DNA of 40,897 nucleotides from Chryseobacterium sp. SN22 (GTDB lineage: Bacteria; Bacteroidota; Bacteroidia; Flavobacteriales; Weeksellaceae), in contig NZ_VTSX01000019.1 in assembly GCF_008329705.1 (NCBI RefSeq), forward strand, positions 1 through 40,897, in the 5' to 3' direction. A program made the translations under genes and the position numbers. Positions 1 to 8,938 of the stretch are shown in pieces. The first letter of the stretch is position 1, and every line of letters begins with the position of its first letter. The notes beneath the pieces are model-generated. The model had not been told where the DNA came from, did no database searches, and worked only from the letters and a program-made list of their open reading frames with translations.

Positions 1-157
1 GGTTTAAAATTTCAGAGTAGATTGTTGTAAATATAAGTAAAATGGTAGCTTTAGTCAATACTATAACCAGTAAAGATTATTTTAATGAAAACGATTATAA
101 ATTTAATTCTGTAGTTTTAAAAATTGTTATATTTTCAATCATTATAGATCTTGATTT

Positions 158-562
158 ATCAGGAAACACAAAATACATCAGGGACGCAATGTCAAACGAT
201 TCACGGAAATGCTGGGCATCAAGCAGGAAGCCCTCGGTGAAAACTACAATCAGAAGAAAATTTCACTCCTCGAACAGAAAGACGTAATGAAAGAAGCCCT
301 GCTGCAAAATCTTCGAAGTTCTGAACATTCCCTTGGAGGCTTTTCAGAATTTTGATGTGGAGCAGGCAGTGAATATTATTGTAAATACTTTTCATGAAGA
401 AGCGGTTGCAAAGAATTCAGTTTATATAAATTTTATATTTAACCCAATTGATAAAAAAATCGAATTACATAATGAAAAAATTGCTTATATGAACGAATGT
501 TGAAAAAGAAAGATGAAATGATGGCTAGGTTAAAAAGCTTATTAGATAATATAAAAGCCTGA
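158..562 (+). pseudogene. Decayed XRE-type helix-turn-helix regulator
   Basis: Three reading frames read in succession give one recognisable Bacteroidota XRE-family repressor. The first has GRNVKRFTEMLGIKQEALG and a QKKISLLEQK helix. The second, entered near 315, has LNIPLEAFQNFDVEQAVNII and then FNPIDKKIELHNEKIA. The third, entered near 485, has LYERMLKKKDEMMARLKSLL and ends at TGA 560-562. Each switch fits loss of a single base, and no start codon is visible in the first frame. The parent family is about 125-135 aa, so most of the gene is present but broken. An 81-aa ORF running through the same DNA is a frame artefact. Confidence 0.7.
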
Positions 563-580
563 GAAATTTCTCAGGCTTTG
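554..580 (+). terminator. Rho-independent terminator after the XRE remnant
   Basis: AAAGCCTGAGAAATTTCTCAGGCTTT is a near-perfect palindrome followed by a T-rich run. It overlaps the stop codon of the decayed regulator, so it is probably that gene's own terminator. It could also serve the convergent 45-aa gene. Confidence 0.75.
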
Positions 581-597
581 GTTTTAAAATGACCATG

Positions 598-735
598 CTA
601 TTTTTTGTTATTAGGGTTTAGCTGTTTCCCTCTGTTTCCCTGATTTTGTACATACTGCTTGTTCACTCCATTAGTTCCTTTGTTAGCATTCTGCATGTTG
701 GAATTGTTTTGTTGTTGTGTCATTTTTGGTTTCAT
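598..735 (-). CDS. 45-aa Asn/Gln-rich small protein
   Basis: A short minus-strand ORF begins with MKPKMTQQQNNSNMQNANKG and ends QLNPNNKK. It is rich in Asn, Gln and Lys, has no membrane segment or signal peptide, and is probably disordered. Similar tiny Asn/Gln-rich proteins occur in Chryseobacterium, but I know of no function. The upstream DNA is AT-rich and has no Shine-Dalgarno site, as is usual for this phylum. The convergent hairpin at 554-580 could end its transcript. It could still be a chance ORF; the biased but sensible composition favours a gene. Confidence 0.5.
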   Translation of the reverse strand: MKPKMTQQQNNSNMQNANKGTNGVNKQYVQNQGNRGKQLNPNNKK

Positions 736-815
736 AATAATTTTGTTTAGAAGTTAAAATAATATAATTTGTTACATCATATATAGATCAAAGCAAAGTC
801 CAAAAGACAACAAAA

Positions 816-845
816 AACGCTTTCCGGAAACATCACGGAAAGCGC
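816..845 (-). terminator. Terminator of the defence/LytTR transcription unit
   Basis: CGCTTTCCG (818-826) pairs with CGGAAAGCG (836-844). On the minus strand the hairpin is followed by TTTTTTGTTG. It lies 36 bp past the stop codon of the response regulator and so would end the long minus-strand operon. Confidence 0.8.
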
Positions 846-880
846 AGAAACAAAAGCTTTTTTCAGAGGAATAAGAGCGG

Positions 881-1642
881 TCAGCCAAAAAACCGCTTGA
901 GCTCGCTCTGGTAATTTTCGGACACCGGTAAATGATGACTCTTTATCTTGCCCCGATCATCATACAGCAAGACCTCAACGGTCTCTGTTTTCTTATGATA
1001 ACATTTAATATATTTTCTATTTACCCTGAACGATTTGTGAATGGTAATAAAATGACTCTTCGGCAGTCCTTTTTCCTGCATTCTGGAGAAAGAAAAATCG
1101 ATCAGGTTTTCAGGATTTCGGTTAATGAAATGAATCTGCTTGTTATTGGATTCGGAACCGGCCTGTTTGTCGGCACAGAGGTAAACAATATCATCCAATG
1201 CAATCCTGTTTCCTTTTGTTTTGTTAAAATCAAGATAAACATATTGCAGTTCGGAAAACAAGTGCACTTCCTTTAAAAACCTGCTGAAACTTTTAATGAA
1301 CTGTTCTCCGGTAAAAGGTTTGGTAATATGGTCAACGCAGATGTCGGCTTCCCTTTTGAGGTCTTCAATATCTTCGATGTAATCTGCCGTATTGACGCTT
1401 GCGAAAAATACGGGGATTTTAAGTTCCTGAGCAACCTCCATCCCTGTCATGCTGTCGTTGCCCAGATCCAGATCTGCCACCAGGATATCAGGCTTTGCCG
1501 TTTTCAACTGCTCAAAAAAATCTTCCGAACTCCTGCTTTTCAGTACAATTTCCACATTAGGAATCTTGATAAGATAAGATTCCAGCTTTTCGAGCTGTTT
1601 GGGGTTGTCTTCGAGAAGGGCGAGGGAGTATGAATTTGACAT
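881..1642 (-). CDS. LytTR-type response regulator, orphan
   Basis: A two-domain transcription factor. Residues 1-125 form a receiver domain: acidic pair E11/D12, likely phosphoacceptor D57 in ILVADLDL, and the conserved lysine K108 in ITKPF. Residues about 140-253 form a LytTR DNA-binding domain with IALDDIVYLCADKQ, FITIHKSFRVNRKYI and a typical C-terminus. The length of 253 aa is normal for the family. LytTR regulators usually pair with a membrane histidine kinase, but none is present here. The start lies only 9 bp after the mcrC stop, on the same strand, and the next feature is a terminator, so it is probably cotranscribed with the restriction genes. Whether it controls them is inference. 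Confidence 0.88.
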   Translation of the reverse strand: MSNSYSLALLEDNPKQLEKLESYLIKIPNVEIVLKSRSSEDFFEQLKTAKPDILVADLDLGNDSMTGMEVAQELKIPVFFASVNTADYIEDIEDLKREADICVDHITKPFTGEQFIKSFSRFLKEVHLFSELQYVYLDFNKTKGNRIALDDIVYLCADKQAGSESNNKQIHFINRNPENLIDFSFSRMQEKGLPKSHFITIHKSFRVNRKYIKCYHKKTETVEVLLYDDRGKIKSHHLPVSENYQSELKRFFG

Positions 1643-1651
1643 ATTTAATTA

Positions 1652-3043
1652 TTACGGATTGACAGACGACAAAATTTCTAAAGGTACTTCCTGCATATAC
1701 ATTTTTCTGTAAGCTTTTACTTTAGCAACAGAAGATGGCAAAACAGCTTTATCAAAGTTTTTTAAATCACTATCTATTTCTTCGGCATACTGTTCATCAC
1801 TATCAAGTATCTCCCCTAATCCTTTCGGATAAATAAAATATACCGGAATGATCTGATCATCAGCAATTCCTAACTCCTCGTAAACACTGTTCAATCTGGA
1901 ATATCCAGATAGTTGCCTTGCGTCTTCTTTGGTTGGATTTCCATTTTTGTAACGGGGTTTATATTTAGCATCGACTACCGCCTTTATCCCATTTTCTTTT
2001 TTTTCATTAATGATAAAGTCAAGTTCCTGGTAATGCTTCTTTTCATGATATTTCACTTCACCAGCCCCGGTAAATCTTTCCCTGAGTTTTTTAAAAACAT
2101 ACAGTTCAAATAATTTACTCATATCGATCCAGTGCGGCGGATGTTTTTTGTTATCTCCGTTCACACTTCCATAGCTATGGCTTATCAGTTTCAGGATCTG
2201 GTTTCCTAATCCAAATGCATTGTTGTATACTTTATAGAAGGGATTACTTTCTACTTTGTTATAAGATGTGAATTTCTGACTGTTCACCTGTTGAAAAGCA
2301 GCAAGGTTGTACTGTACCAATTCTAATACCTGAGCTTTGAGAACTGGCTCTAAGCTACCGGCGTACGAATAAATTACCTGCAAAACATATTTGAGAAACC
2401 GGTTTTCTTCCGTATCAATACCAAATTCCTGGAATGAACAGACAGTATAAGTAAGTCGATGTTTAAAAACATTCTGTTTTAATTGCTGACCGACTAATAT
2501 CTTACCTTTTACTCTGCTTCTGAGATTCTCAGTCTTTTGGTAATATGATTTCTTTAAGCCCTTTCTTACAATTTGTTTAACTGCCATTAAAAACTGAATG
2601 ATCAGAAAAGGAGTCAGTTCAACCCTGTGTTTTGACGGCACTTCAATCCATTCAGAATTGAAATCCACTTCTATCAATCCATCCAGGTGATTAAAGTTCT
2701 CCGGTTCCTGCAATGCTTCAGTCAATATTTTGATAAAATTAAGCTGGTGACTGTCATTATTCATCTTCGGTTCAACCAATACAGGAATATCCCATTCAGG
2801 AACATATTGTAATCCGATATAATAGGATGTTTCAAATTGTAAGAAGTTAATCTGATTTTCTTTTACATCTGCTGAAACTTTAAAACATACGGCATTTTCA
2901 TTATTCCTGAAAAGAAATGATTTGGGAACAGCAAAATGATCTTGCCAGTCATAAATCCCTTTAAGATACTGCTGACGACATCCGCTATAATAAAAATGAT
3001 TGTGCTCTTTAAGAACCAGTATTTTCTTTTCCAAAATTTTCAA
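1652..3043 (-). CDS. mcrC: McrC-like nuclease subunit of a McrBC modified-DNA restriction system
   Basis: McrC supplies the PD-(D/E)XK nuclease that works with the McrB GTPase hexamer to cut DNA carrying modified cytosines. Residues 1-100 resemble the McrC N-terminal domain (YLKGIYDWQDHFAVP). The mid part carries the SRVKGKILVG motif usual in the family. The nuclease core is at about 339-360: ELDFII supplies the Asp and VVDAKYK the D-x-K. The length of 463 aa is normal. Its start lies inside the 3' end of mcrB (35-bp overlap), which implies translational coupling. The response regulator follows 9 bp after the stop. All catalytic residues appear intact, so the protein should be functional. Confidence 0.9.
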   Translation of the reverse strand: MKILEKKILVLKEHNHFYYSGCRQQYLKGIYDWQDHFAVPKSFLFRNNENAVCFKVSADVKENQINFLQFETSYYIGLQYVPEWDIPVLVEPKMNNDSHQLNFIKILTEALQEPENFNHLDGLIEVDFNSEWIEVPSKHRVELTPFLIIQFLMAVKQIVRKGLKKSYYQKTENLRSRVKGKILVGQQLKQNVFKHRLTYTVCSFQEFGIDTEENRFLKYVLQVIYSYAGSLEPVLKAQVLELVQYNLAAFQQVNSQKFTSYNKVESNPFYKVYNNAFGLGNQILKLISHSYGSVNGDNKKHPPHWIDMSKLFELYVFKKLRERFTGAGEVKYHEKKHYQELDFIINEKKENGIKAVVDAKYKPRYKNGNPTKEDARQLSGYSRLNSVYEELGIADDQIIPVYFIYPKGLGEILDSDEQYAEEIDSDLKNFDKAVLPSSVAKVKAYRKMYMQEVPLEILSSVNP

Positions 3044-4865
3044 TTATGTCTAATGCATTTAATTTTAAAATTCCATCTTTTACATATTCCCTGAGAATGG
3101 GTTTTATTTCATATTCTAAGCGGATATCCATTGAGCCCCCGTCTTCTGTTTTGTCAATAAAATAAGAATGTCCAAGTGCTACTTCAGCCGGTTTAAATTC
3201 ATCAGCAAGATAATCTGAATTTGTCTGGTAGTCATCTTTTGTAAACAAACTTTTAACTTCTGCAAATAATATTTCATCAAAGTTTTCCATCCCATCATCT
3301 GTCTTTAAATTCTTAGGTAAAACATCTACAAACGCAAATCTTCTTCTGATGGCGTAATCAATATGCCCTACACTCCGGTCTGCGGTATTCATAGTTCCGA
3401 TGATGTATAGATTGGGTGGAAGAACAAGCTTTTGAGATCCATCGACTTCATACATCGATTCAACTTCCTCTCCGCGATATTCTAATGCATAAATAAGTTC
3501 TCCTAAAACAGATGAAAGATTGGCACGGTTTATTTCATCGATTACTAAAACATAATTTTTAGGATTTTCTTTTTGACTTTCTGGATTGAATATATGTTTT
3601 TCGAAGAATTTTTGTAAAAGAGAGTTGTAGTATGTAAATCTATAATGTGAGTGTACAAACTTTTCTTTATCAAGCTTTGGAGATTCCAAAGTAATTTCTT
3701 TGTTAACGACTGCTTTAATAAGCTTTTTAAATTCATCAAATTTCAAATGCCCGGGAGTTTTCCAATCCTTGCCATATAAAAAATCCTTTCCTCTAACTTT
3801 AAATATATTAATCTTATCAGATAGAGAAAATTCTTCTTCAGTAAGGTTTCCTTCTATATCATTTTTAAAATCTTCAAAATTTTGGTCAATCCAAACGTCA
3901 GTCACTTTAGTTGTTTCCTTGTCCGAACTATTGTAAAAATTTCTTGATGCCTCTTTAGCAAATTTCGCAAGTATTTTATTTTCTGCATCGTAGATTAGTC
4001 CAGTTACTTCATCATCTGGTTTTGCCACAATTCCTCTTACAAAGTCTTCATAAGTATAACTTGGATGAAACTGGATGATTTTAAACTGTTCACTCTCTTG
4101 AAGTTCTTTTTCATCTAATCCTAAGATATTTTGTGCAATCAGTTTTGCTTCTCTTGTTTTTCCGGTTCCCGGAGGACCTTGTAAGATAATTTGGTTTTTG
4201 TATTGTAATAAATTAATTATAGTAGATGAATAAGCAGATATTTCACTCATATCATTTGTGTTATTTAAATCATGCACTAAATGTTCATAGATTTGCCAAG
4301 GCAATGTCATATTTTCGTAAGGTAAATCGCTGTCGAGATTTTCTAAAAAAAAGGACCAAACAGCATAGCTATTTTTAAACCAATCTCCGGTAATCGGAAT
4401 ATTAGAATTCTGAGTAACTTCATTTAATTTTCTAATGAAATTTCTTAGGTTATCTTCGTTTACGATGGTACATAATAGTTTGGGCTGTAATCCCGCAATT
4501 AAACGATTGGTAGATGCTTTACGATTTTGTTTTGTATACTTTTTTATGATGCTTTTCAATTCATGATATGTATCAAACAGCGGTTCATCTTGTGAAAGAG
4601 CTATTTTTTGTAATAGTGGAGCTATTTCCAACCAATTTTCTTTAATTTTTTCTTTCTCCTCGCCAGAAAAATAGCCTTGTTGTAAAGAAGAAATACATTG
4701 ATCATTTGACTTTTCAAAAAACTCCCAAAAAGTATTTGGATCCCAATCCTTCCAATTGTTACCTTTCTTTGCTTCCTCAATAAATTTTGGAACAAATTCT
4801 CCGTACTTATCGCGCCAATCTTCCCAAATGTCTATTTCAGTGGCAATTTCCTGTAATGTTTTCAT
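3009..4865 (-). CDS. mcrB: McrB-like AAA+ GTPase of a McrBC modified-DNA restriction system
   Basis: The motor subunit, which hydrolyses GTP and drives translocation before McrC cuts. The AAA+ core shows Walker A GPPGTGKT at about 229-236, Walker B VLVIDEINRA near 438-447, and the McrB-specific MNTADRS near 490, which is linked to guanine recognition, followed by the arginine-rich RRRFAF. The first ~200 residues are a variable N-terminal part (WEDWRDKYGEF, FWEFFEKS) that should hold the DNA-recognition domain; I do not recognise its subfamily, so the target modification is unknown. The start is 103 bp downstream of the hsdM stop, and an inverted repeat fills that gap. The 3' end overlaps mcrC. 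Confidence 0.92.
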   Translation of the reverse strand: MKTLQEIATEIDIWEDWRDKYGEFVPKFIEEAKKGNNWKDWDPNTFWEFFEKSNDQCISSLQQGYFSGEEKEKIKENWLEIAPLLQKIALSQDEPLFDTYHELKSIIKKYTKQNRKASTNRLIAGLQPKLLCTIVNEDNLRNFIRKLNEVTQNSNIPITGDWFKNSYAVWSFFLENLDSDLPYENMTLPWQIYEHLVHDLNNTNDMSEISAYSSTIINLLQYKNQIILQGPPGTGKTREAKLIAQNILGLDEKELQESEQFKIIQFHPSYTYEDFVRGIVAKPDDEVTGLIYDAENKILAKFAKEASRNFYNSSDKETTKVTDVWIDQNFEDFKNDIEGNLTEEEFSLSDKINIFKVRGKDFLYGKDWKTPGHLKFDEFKKLIKAVVNKEITLESPKLDKEKFVHSHYRFTYYNSLLQKFFEKHIFNPESQKENPKNYVLVIDEINRANLSSVLGELIYALEYRGEEVESMYEVDGSQKLVLPPNLYIIGTMNTADRSVGHIDYAIRRRFAFVDVLPKNLKTDDGMENFDEILFAEVKSLFTKDDYQTNSDYLADEFKPAEVALGHSYFIDKTEDGGSMDIRLEYEIKPILREYVKDGILKLNALDIIENFGKENTGS

Positions 4866-4892
4866 GTAGTTATTTAGTTTTAAATAGTATTA

Positions 4893-4940
4893 ATTCAGTC
4901 AGAATAATTCCTGAATTAAAAATTAATCTGACTGATTTTT
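4893..4940. repeat. Inverted repeat between hsdM and mcrB
   Basis: TCAGTCAGA (4895-4903) pairs with TCTGACTGA (4927-4935) around an AT-rich 23-nt loop. It is the only gap over 100 bp inside the defence island. There is no T-run on the minus-strand side, so it is not a standard terminator for hsdM. It could be an operator or RNA structure ahead of mcrB. Confidence 0.5.
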
Positions 4941-4968
4941 ATTTTTGCTATATCTATAAATTGTAATA

Positions 4969-6621
4969 TTATTTAAGTTCTTTCAATCCCAGTTCCCTTA
5001 AGAAAGCATTATGTTTATCGGTTGCTTCCTTAATTCTATTTTCTATCGAAAGCAGTTTTTCATTAACTTCTCCCAAATCTATTCTTTCTTCTTCTAAAGA
5101 AGTATTTACATATCTGGAAATATTCAGGTTATAGCCATTCTTTTCTATTTCTTCCATAGAAACTTTTCGGGAATAACGTGGAAGTTCTTCTCTGAACTGA
5201 TAGGTTTTTACTATTTTTTCAATATCATTTGGCTCTCCATTCTCTCCTTCTCTTAGTGTATTCTGACGTTTGCCTTTTGCAAAATGTTCACTGGCATTGA
5301 TAAAAAGAACATCATTGTGCTTTTTACATTTTTTAAGAATCAAAATACATACAGGAATTCCTGTTGAGAAAAACAGATTGGAAGGCAAACCAATTACCGT
5401 ATCTATATTATTGTCCTGTAATAATTTCCTACGAATTCTTTCTTCTGCTCCGCTTCTGAACAATACACCATGTGGTAAAATAATTGCCATTGTTCCCTCT
5501 CCACTTAGAAAATGAAAACCGTGTAATAAGAAAGAAAAATCTGCAGCCGATTTAGGAGCAAGCCCATAACTTTTAAAGCGGAAATCATCTGCCATCACTT
5601 CCGTAGGATCCCAGCGCAGACTGAATGGCGGATTGGCGACAATCGCATCAAATTCCATCTTCTTGGCAGGATTCATTTCATTCAGAATATCCCAGTCATT
5701 ATCCAAGGTATCTCCGTGATGAATCTCAAACTCGGTATCCTTTACACCGTGCAGGAGCATATTCATCCTCGCTAAATTGTAAGTCGTAATATTTTTTTCC
5801 TGTCCGTAGATCTTACCAATATACCCACCGTTCCTTTCCAATTGTCTCTTTACGTTAAGAAGCAATGATCCGGAACCGCATGCAAAATCTAAAACCTTAT
5901 CCAGTTTTTTCTTTCTCCCTGTAGTTGGGTCTTGGCCGTCAAGAGTAACGATTTCTGAAAGTATCGTGGAAACCTGTTGTGGTGTATAAAACTCACCCGC
6001 TTTTTTACCCGAATTCGCGGCAAACTGTCCGATTAGATATTCATATGCATCTCCAAGGGTATCTCTTGTAGCCGAAAATTTAGAAATGCCTTCTGATATT
6101 TTGGTTATGATGGCACAAAGCTTCTTATTTTTATCGGTATAAGTTCTCCCTAGCTTCTCAGAATTCAGATTAATTTCCGAGAACAATCCCTGGAATGTGC
6201 TTTCAAAAGATTCATTTTCTATATAGCGGAAACCTTTATCCAAAGTCTTTAATAAATCCTCATCCTGAATTCTTGCCAGTTCTGAAATATTGCTCCAGAG
6301 ATAATCCGGTTCTATGACATAATGCACTTTCCGTCGCAATTGCTTTTCAAACTCTATAACATCATCTGGGTTTTCTTTATACCAGATTTCCAATGGATTC
6401 GTAATTTTAACGATAGACAATACATCTTTTGGTGTATTCGTATCCGGGTAATCCAATCCCAATTCTTTTTTGACAGCTGCTTCGTAATTATCTGATAAAT
6501 ATCTTAAAAACAGAAAAGAAAGCATATAATCCCTAAAATCATCTGCATTCATTGCCCCACGTAAATCGTCTGCAATGGCCCAAAGTGTCTTTCCTAATTC
6601 TTTTTGTTCGTTTAATATCAT
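4969..6621 (-). CDS. hsdM: Type I restriction-modification DNA methyltransferase subunit (HsdM)
   Basis: N6-adenine methyltransferase of the type I complex; with HsdS it protects the host sites, and with HsdR it forms the nuclease. The N-terminal HsdM domain is at 8-45 (LWAIADDLRGAMNADDFRDY). The AGEFYTPQQV motif precedes motif I, FACGSGSLLL, at about 244-253. Catalytic motif IV is NPPF near 328. The length of 550 aa is normal. The 5' end overlaps the stop of the upstream ATPase gene by 4 bp, so the two are translationally coupled. Position is odd: here hsdM comes after hsdR, hsdS and an ATPase, rather than directly next to hsdS. Confidence 0.95.
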   Translation of the reverse strand: MILNEQKELGKTLWAIADDLRGAMNADDFRDYMLSFLFLRYLSDNYEAAVKKELGLDYPDTNTPKDVLSIVKITNPLEIWYKENPDDVIEFEKQLRRKVHYVIEPDYLWSNISELARIQDEDLLKTLDKGFRYIENESFESTFQGLFSEINLNSEKLGRTYTDKNKKLCAIITKISEGISKFSATRDTLGDAYEYLIGQFAANSGKKAGEFYTPQQVSTILSEIVTLDGQDPTTGRKKKLDKVLDFACGSGSLLLNVKRQLERNGGYIGKIYGQEKNITTYNLARMNMLLHGVKDTEFEIHHGDTLDNDWDILNEMNPAKKMEFDAIVANPPFSLRWDPTEVMADDFRFKSYGLAPKSAADFSFLLHGFHFLSGEGTMAIILPHGVLFRSGAEERIRRKLLQDNNIDTVIGLPSNLFFSTGIPVCILILKKCKKHNDVLFINASEHFAKGKRQNTLREGENGEPNDIEKIVKTYQFREELPRYSRKVSMEEIEKNGYNLNISRYVNTSLEEERIDLGEVNEKLLSIENRIKEATDKHNAFLRELGLKELK

Positions 6622-7718
6622 TCTTGACTTTCGTTTGAAGGTTCGTAAGGAAGCAATTCTGGTAATTCGAATTTATATTTGTCCTGAAAAGCTTGTAAAA
6701 TTCTTGTAAATAATTCTTTGTTATCTTCTCCCATTTCTACCGGCTCATAAACAGAATATTTACCGTGGCTTAATAAATTAAGAGCACGAGAATAAAGTAC
6801 TTCATCATCTATGTCCTTAATACATTCAGAAAAATCCGTAAAACCAAAAAAGGTAGAAGTCTTTTCTAAAATACTGCGCAACATATTAAAATGGTATGTA
6901 TTAATTTGCCCAGATTCTTTAACTCTATTTAGTTCACTTAATATAGCAACGTGATGAAAGTAAGGAGTATCATCTGTAGGCCTTAAAATGTGTCCCTTAT
7001 CAACATTTTTATATAAAAAATAGCGTTTATGCTTAAATTGTTTCAACTCATTACAAACGACATTGAAGAATAAAGAATGATGAGAAGAAATAACTGTTTT
7101 TATACGGTCTTTCCCTTTTTTTAGCAACTGAGCCAAGTCACTTGCTACTGCAATTGCATTATTATCATCCAGTGAAGAAATAGGATCATCAATGTAAACA
7201 TATTTTACCCATTCATATGATTTAGAGTCTTCAATAACCAATTCGCAGATAGATAAGAAAACACACCAAATAAAAATATTTTCTTCACCTCTTGAAACTT
7301 TGATGTGATTTTGTTCCCCTTTTGAAAATATAACTTTCCAATTATCATAATCAATTTTAAAATCAAAATCTGCATAACGTTCCAGATAAGCAAATATTTT
7401 TTCTTCTAATGCCAGTTCTTTAAAACCATTGAAAAATTTAGACGAGGCATTAATTTTTAATACTCTTTCTGTATCATTTGCTAAATCATTATCCCAAGAA
7501 AACAAATCTTCTGTAAATGCATTAAAATACAAAGTATCTGCTCCGGGATTTTTTTTCCTTTTCTTAGCATAATCTTTAAATGCCATTGACATTCGTGTTT
7601 TGCCAGTTCCGTTATAAGCGTAAAGCAAAACAAATAAGTGGTCATTCAGATCATCCCTTAAACGGATAACCAGTTTTTGTAAATCAGGAAAAAAAATAGG
7701 CTTTGGTTGATTATTCAT
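6618..7718 (-). CDS. Compact ABC-type ATPase embedded in the type I locus (PrrC/AAA_13-like)
   Basis: A P-loop ATPase with ABC-class motifs: Walker A YNGTGKT (about 34-40), signature SRGEEN (about 141-146), Walker B YVYIDDPISSLDD (about 172-184) and H-loop ISSHHS near 207. The 366-aa length leaves no room for a long coiled coil, unlike RloC, SMC or Rad50. The C-terminal third holds FNMLRSILEKTSTFFGF and LNLLSHGKYSVYE, a pattern typical of the AAA_13 group. PrrC, the type I-associated tRNA anticodon nuclease of E. coli, has the same class of ATPase and is also encoded inside an hsd locus. I cannot assign a nuclease active site here, so an anticodon-nuclease role is only a hypothesis. It sits 2 bp after hsdS and overlaps hsdM by 4 bp, which ties it to the complex. 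Confidence 0.8.
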   Translation of the reverse strand: MNNQPKPIFFPDLQKLVIRLRDDLNDHLFVLLYAYNGTGKTRMSMAFKDYAKKRKKNPGADTLYFNAFTEDLFSWDNDLANDTERVLKINASSKFFNGFKELALEEKIFAYLERYADFDFKIDYDNWKVIFSKGEQNHIKVSRGEENIFIWCVFLSICELVIEDSKSYEWVKYVYIDDPISSLDDNNAIAVASDLAQLLKKGKDRIKTVISSHHSLFFNVVCNELKQFKHKRYFLYKNVDKGHILRPTDDTPYFHHVAILSELNRVKESGQINTYHFNMLRSILEKTSTFFGFTDFSECIKDIDDEVLYSRALNLLSHGKYSVYEPVEMGEDNKELFTRILQAFQDKYKFELPELLPYEPSNESQE

Positions 7719-7720
7719 TC

Positions 7721-8938
7721 TTATGCATTTATTTTAGGAAACAATCCCTGCATCAATCCTTTTTTATGGATTTTTAGCTGTTCTATTTTTTTGGTTCGCG
7801 CAATAATTAAATTATCAACTGCTGACAAAGTCTCTGCTATTTTTTTTTGTTCTTTTGGATTTTTAGGAATAAAAAAAACATATTTAAGAAAGTTTTTTCC
7901 ATTAATAGAATTTATTGTTGCTCCCAAGTCACCATTAACCTGCTTTTCATATGAAGTAGTTTGAAAAAGTTGAAAAGCAAAACTTGGATTTTCAGCTCGA
8001 AAAACACTCATAAAAGCTCCGTGGGTTGACTTTGGCAAACCATCAGGAATAATTGCATTTTTTCCAATCAATGCTTTTGAACCATTTCTCACACAAATCA
8101 GAATATCATTTGGTTGAGAATAATGCGCACCTTTAATGTCTGCTCTAACAAAAACAGAATCATTTAAATCAATTAGCCCATCTTGAATATTTGATGAACG
8201 TAAAACTAATAATCCATTTTTTCTAATATCATCTGGACTATATGTAAGTCCATTAATCAATTTCCCTAAGATATTTAATTCTTGCTCTTCCCACTCCTCA
8301 TCATTCACAAACTCTGGAAAACGATAATTTGGTACTTTTTGTCCTTCCTGTGGAAAAAGGTTTTGCAATAATCCTTTTTTATGATTTTTAAGAACTTCTA
8401 ATTTATCTTTATGTGCTGTAATCAGTTCATCTAAAGAGGTTAAACAATCTGCTATTTTTTGTTGTTCTTTTTCAGTTTTTGGAAAAAGAATCGTCATTTC
8501 ATAAATTGTACTTAAAACTATATAAGGAGTATTTCCCTCTTTCTTTTCACTTGCAATTCGAGCAGGTAAATTTTTTTCTAAATAATATTTTAAATAAACT
8601 ACATCTTTAGAAAAGTCTGATAAAACATATGTTCTTTGGTATGCATTAAATTTGCCTTTATAATAGTGGATATATCCTAAATAGGCACCATTTCCCGCAA
8701 TTAAAAGAGCTTCAGTATCAAACGCGTATTCATTAATTTTATAATAATTTTTTGCACAAGTATAAAATCTGTATTTTCCATTTTCTGACATTGCATTAGC
8801 ATCTAGCTTTCCTGTAGTAATTTTATCAGAAATTTTTCCAAGAATATTATTATCCCATTCGCCATCATACATAAACTCAGGAAAACGTAGTTCAGGTATT
8901 AATTTATTAATTTGCTCCATTGTTATATCATTACTCAT
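7721..8938 (-). CDS. hsdS: Type I restriction specificity subunit (HsdS)
   Basis: Determines the bipartite DNA target. Two target-recognition domains (about 12-150 and 215-350) are each followed by a conserved helical spacer. The two spacers are visibly related: EQQKIADCLTSLDELITAHK...HKKGLLQNLFPQ and EQKKIAETLSAVDNLIIART...HKKGLMQGLFP. The RFPEF motif that opens each half also occurs twice. The length of 405 aa is normal for a complete two-TRD subunit. The gene overlaps the end of hsdR by 8 bp. No second or inverted hsdS copy lies in the window, so inversion-type phase variation is not indicated. The target sequence cannot be read from the protein. Confidence 0.95.
   Translation of the reverse strand: MSNDITMEQINKLIPELRFPEFMYDGEWDNNILGKISDKITTGKLDANAMSENGKYRFYTCAKNYYKINEYAFDTEALLIAGNGAYLGYIHYYKGKFNAYQRTYVLSDFSKDVVYLKYYLEKNLPARIASEKKEGNTPYIVLSTIYEMTILFPKTEKEQQKIADCLTSLDELITAHKDKLEVLKNHKKGLLQNLFPQEGQKVPNYRFPEFVNDEEWEEQELNILGKLINGLTYSPDDIRKNGLLVLRSSNIQDGLIDLNDSVFVRADIKGAHYSQPNDILICVRNGSKALIGKNAIIPDGLPKSTHGAFMSVFRAENPSFAFQLFQTTSYEKQVNGDLGATINSINGKNFLKYVFFIPKNPKEQKKIAETLSAVDNLIIARTKKIEQLKIHKKGLMQGLFPKINA

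Noticed and set aside
42..287. Plus-strand frame of 81 codons at the left edge
   Set aside because: It reads through the decayed XRE gene in the wrong frame; its own product has no recognisable content.
7721..8938. Possible phase-variable hsdS by inversion
   Set aside because: Only one hsdS with two TRDs is present and no inverted partial copy or recombinase was found in the window.
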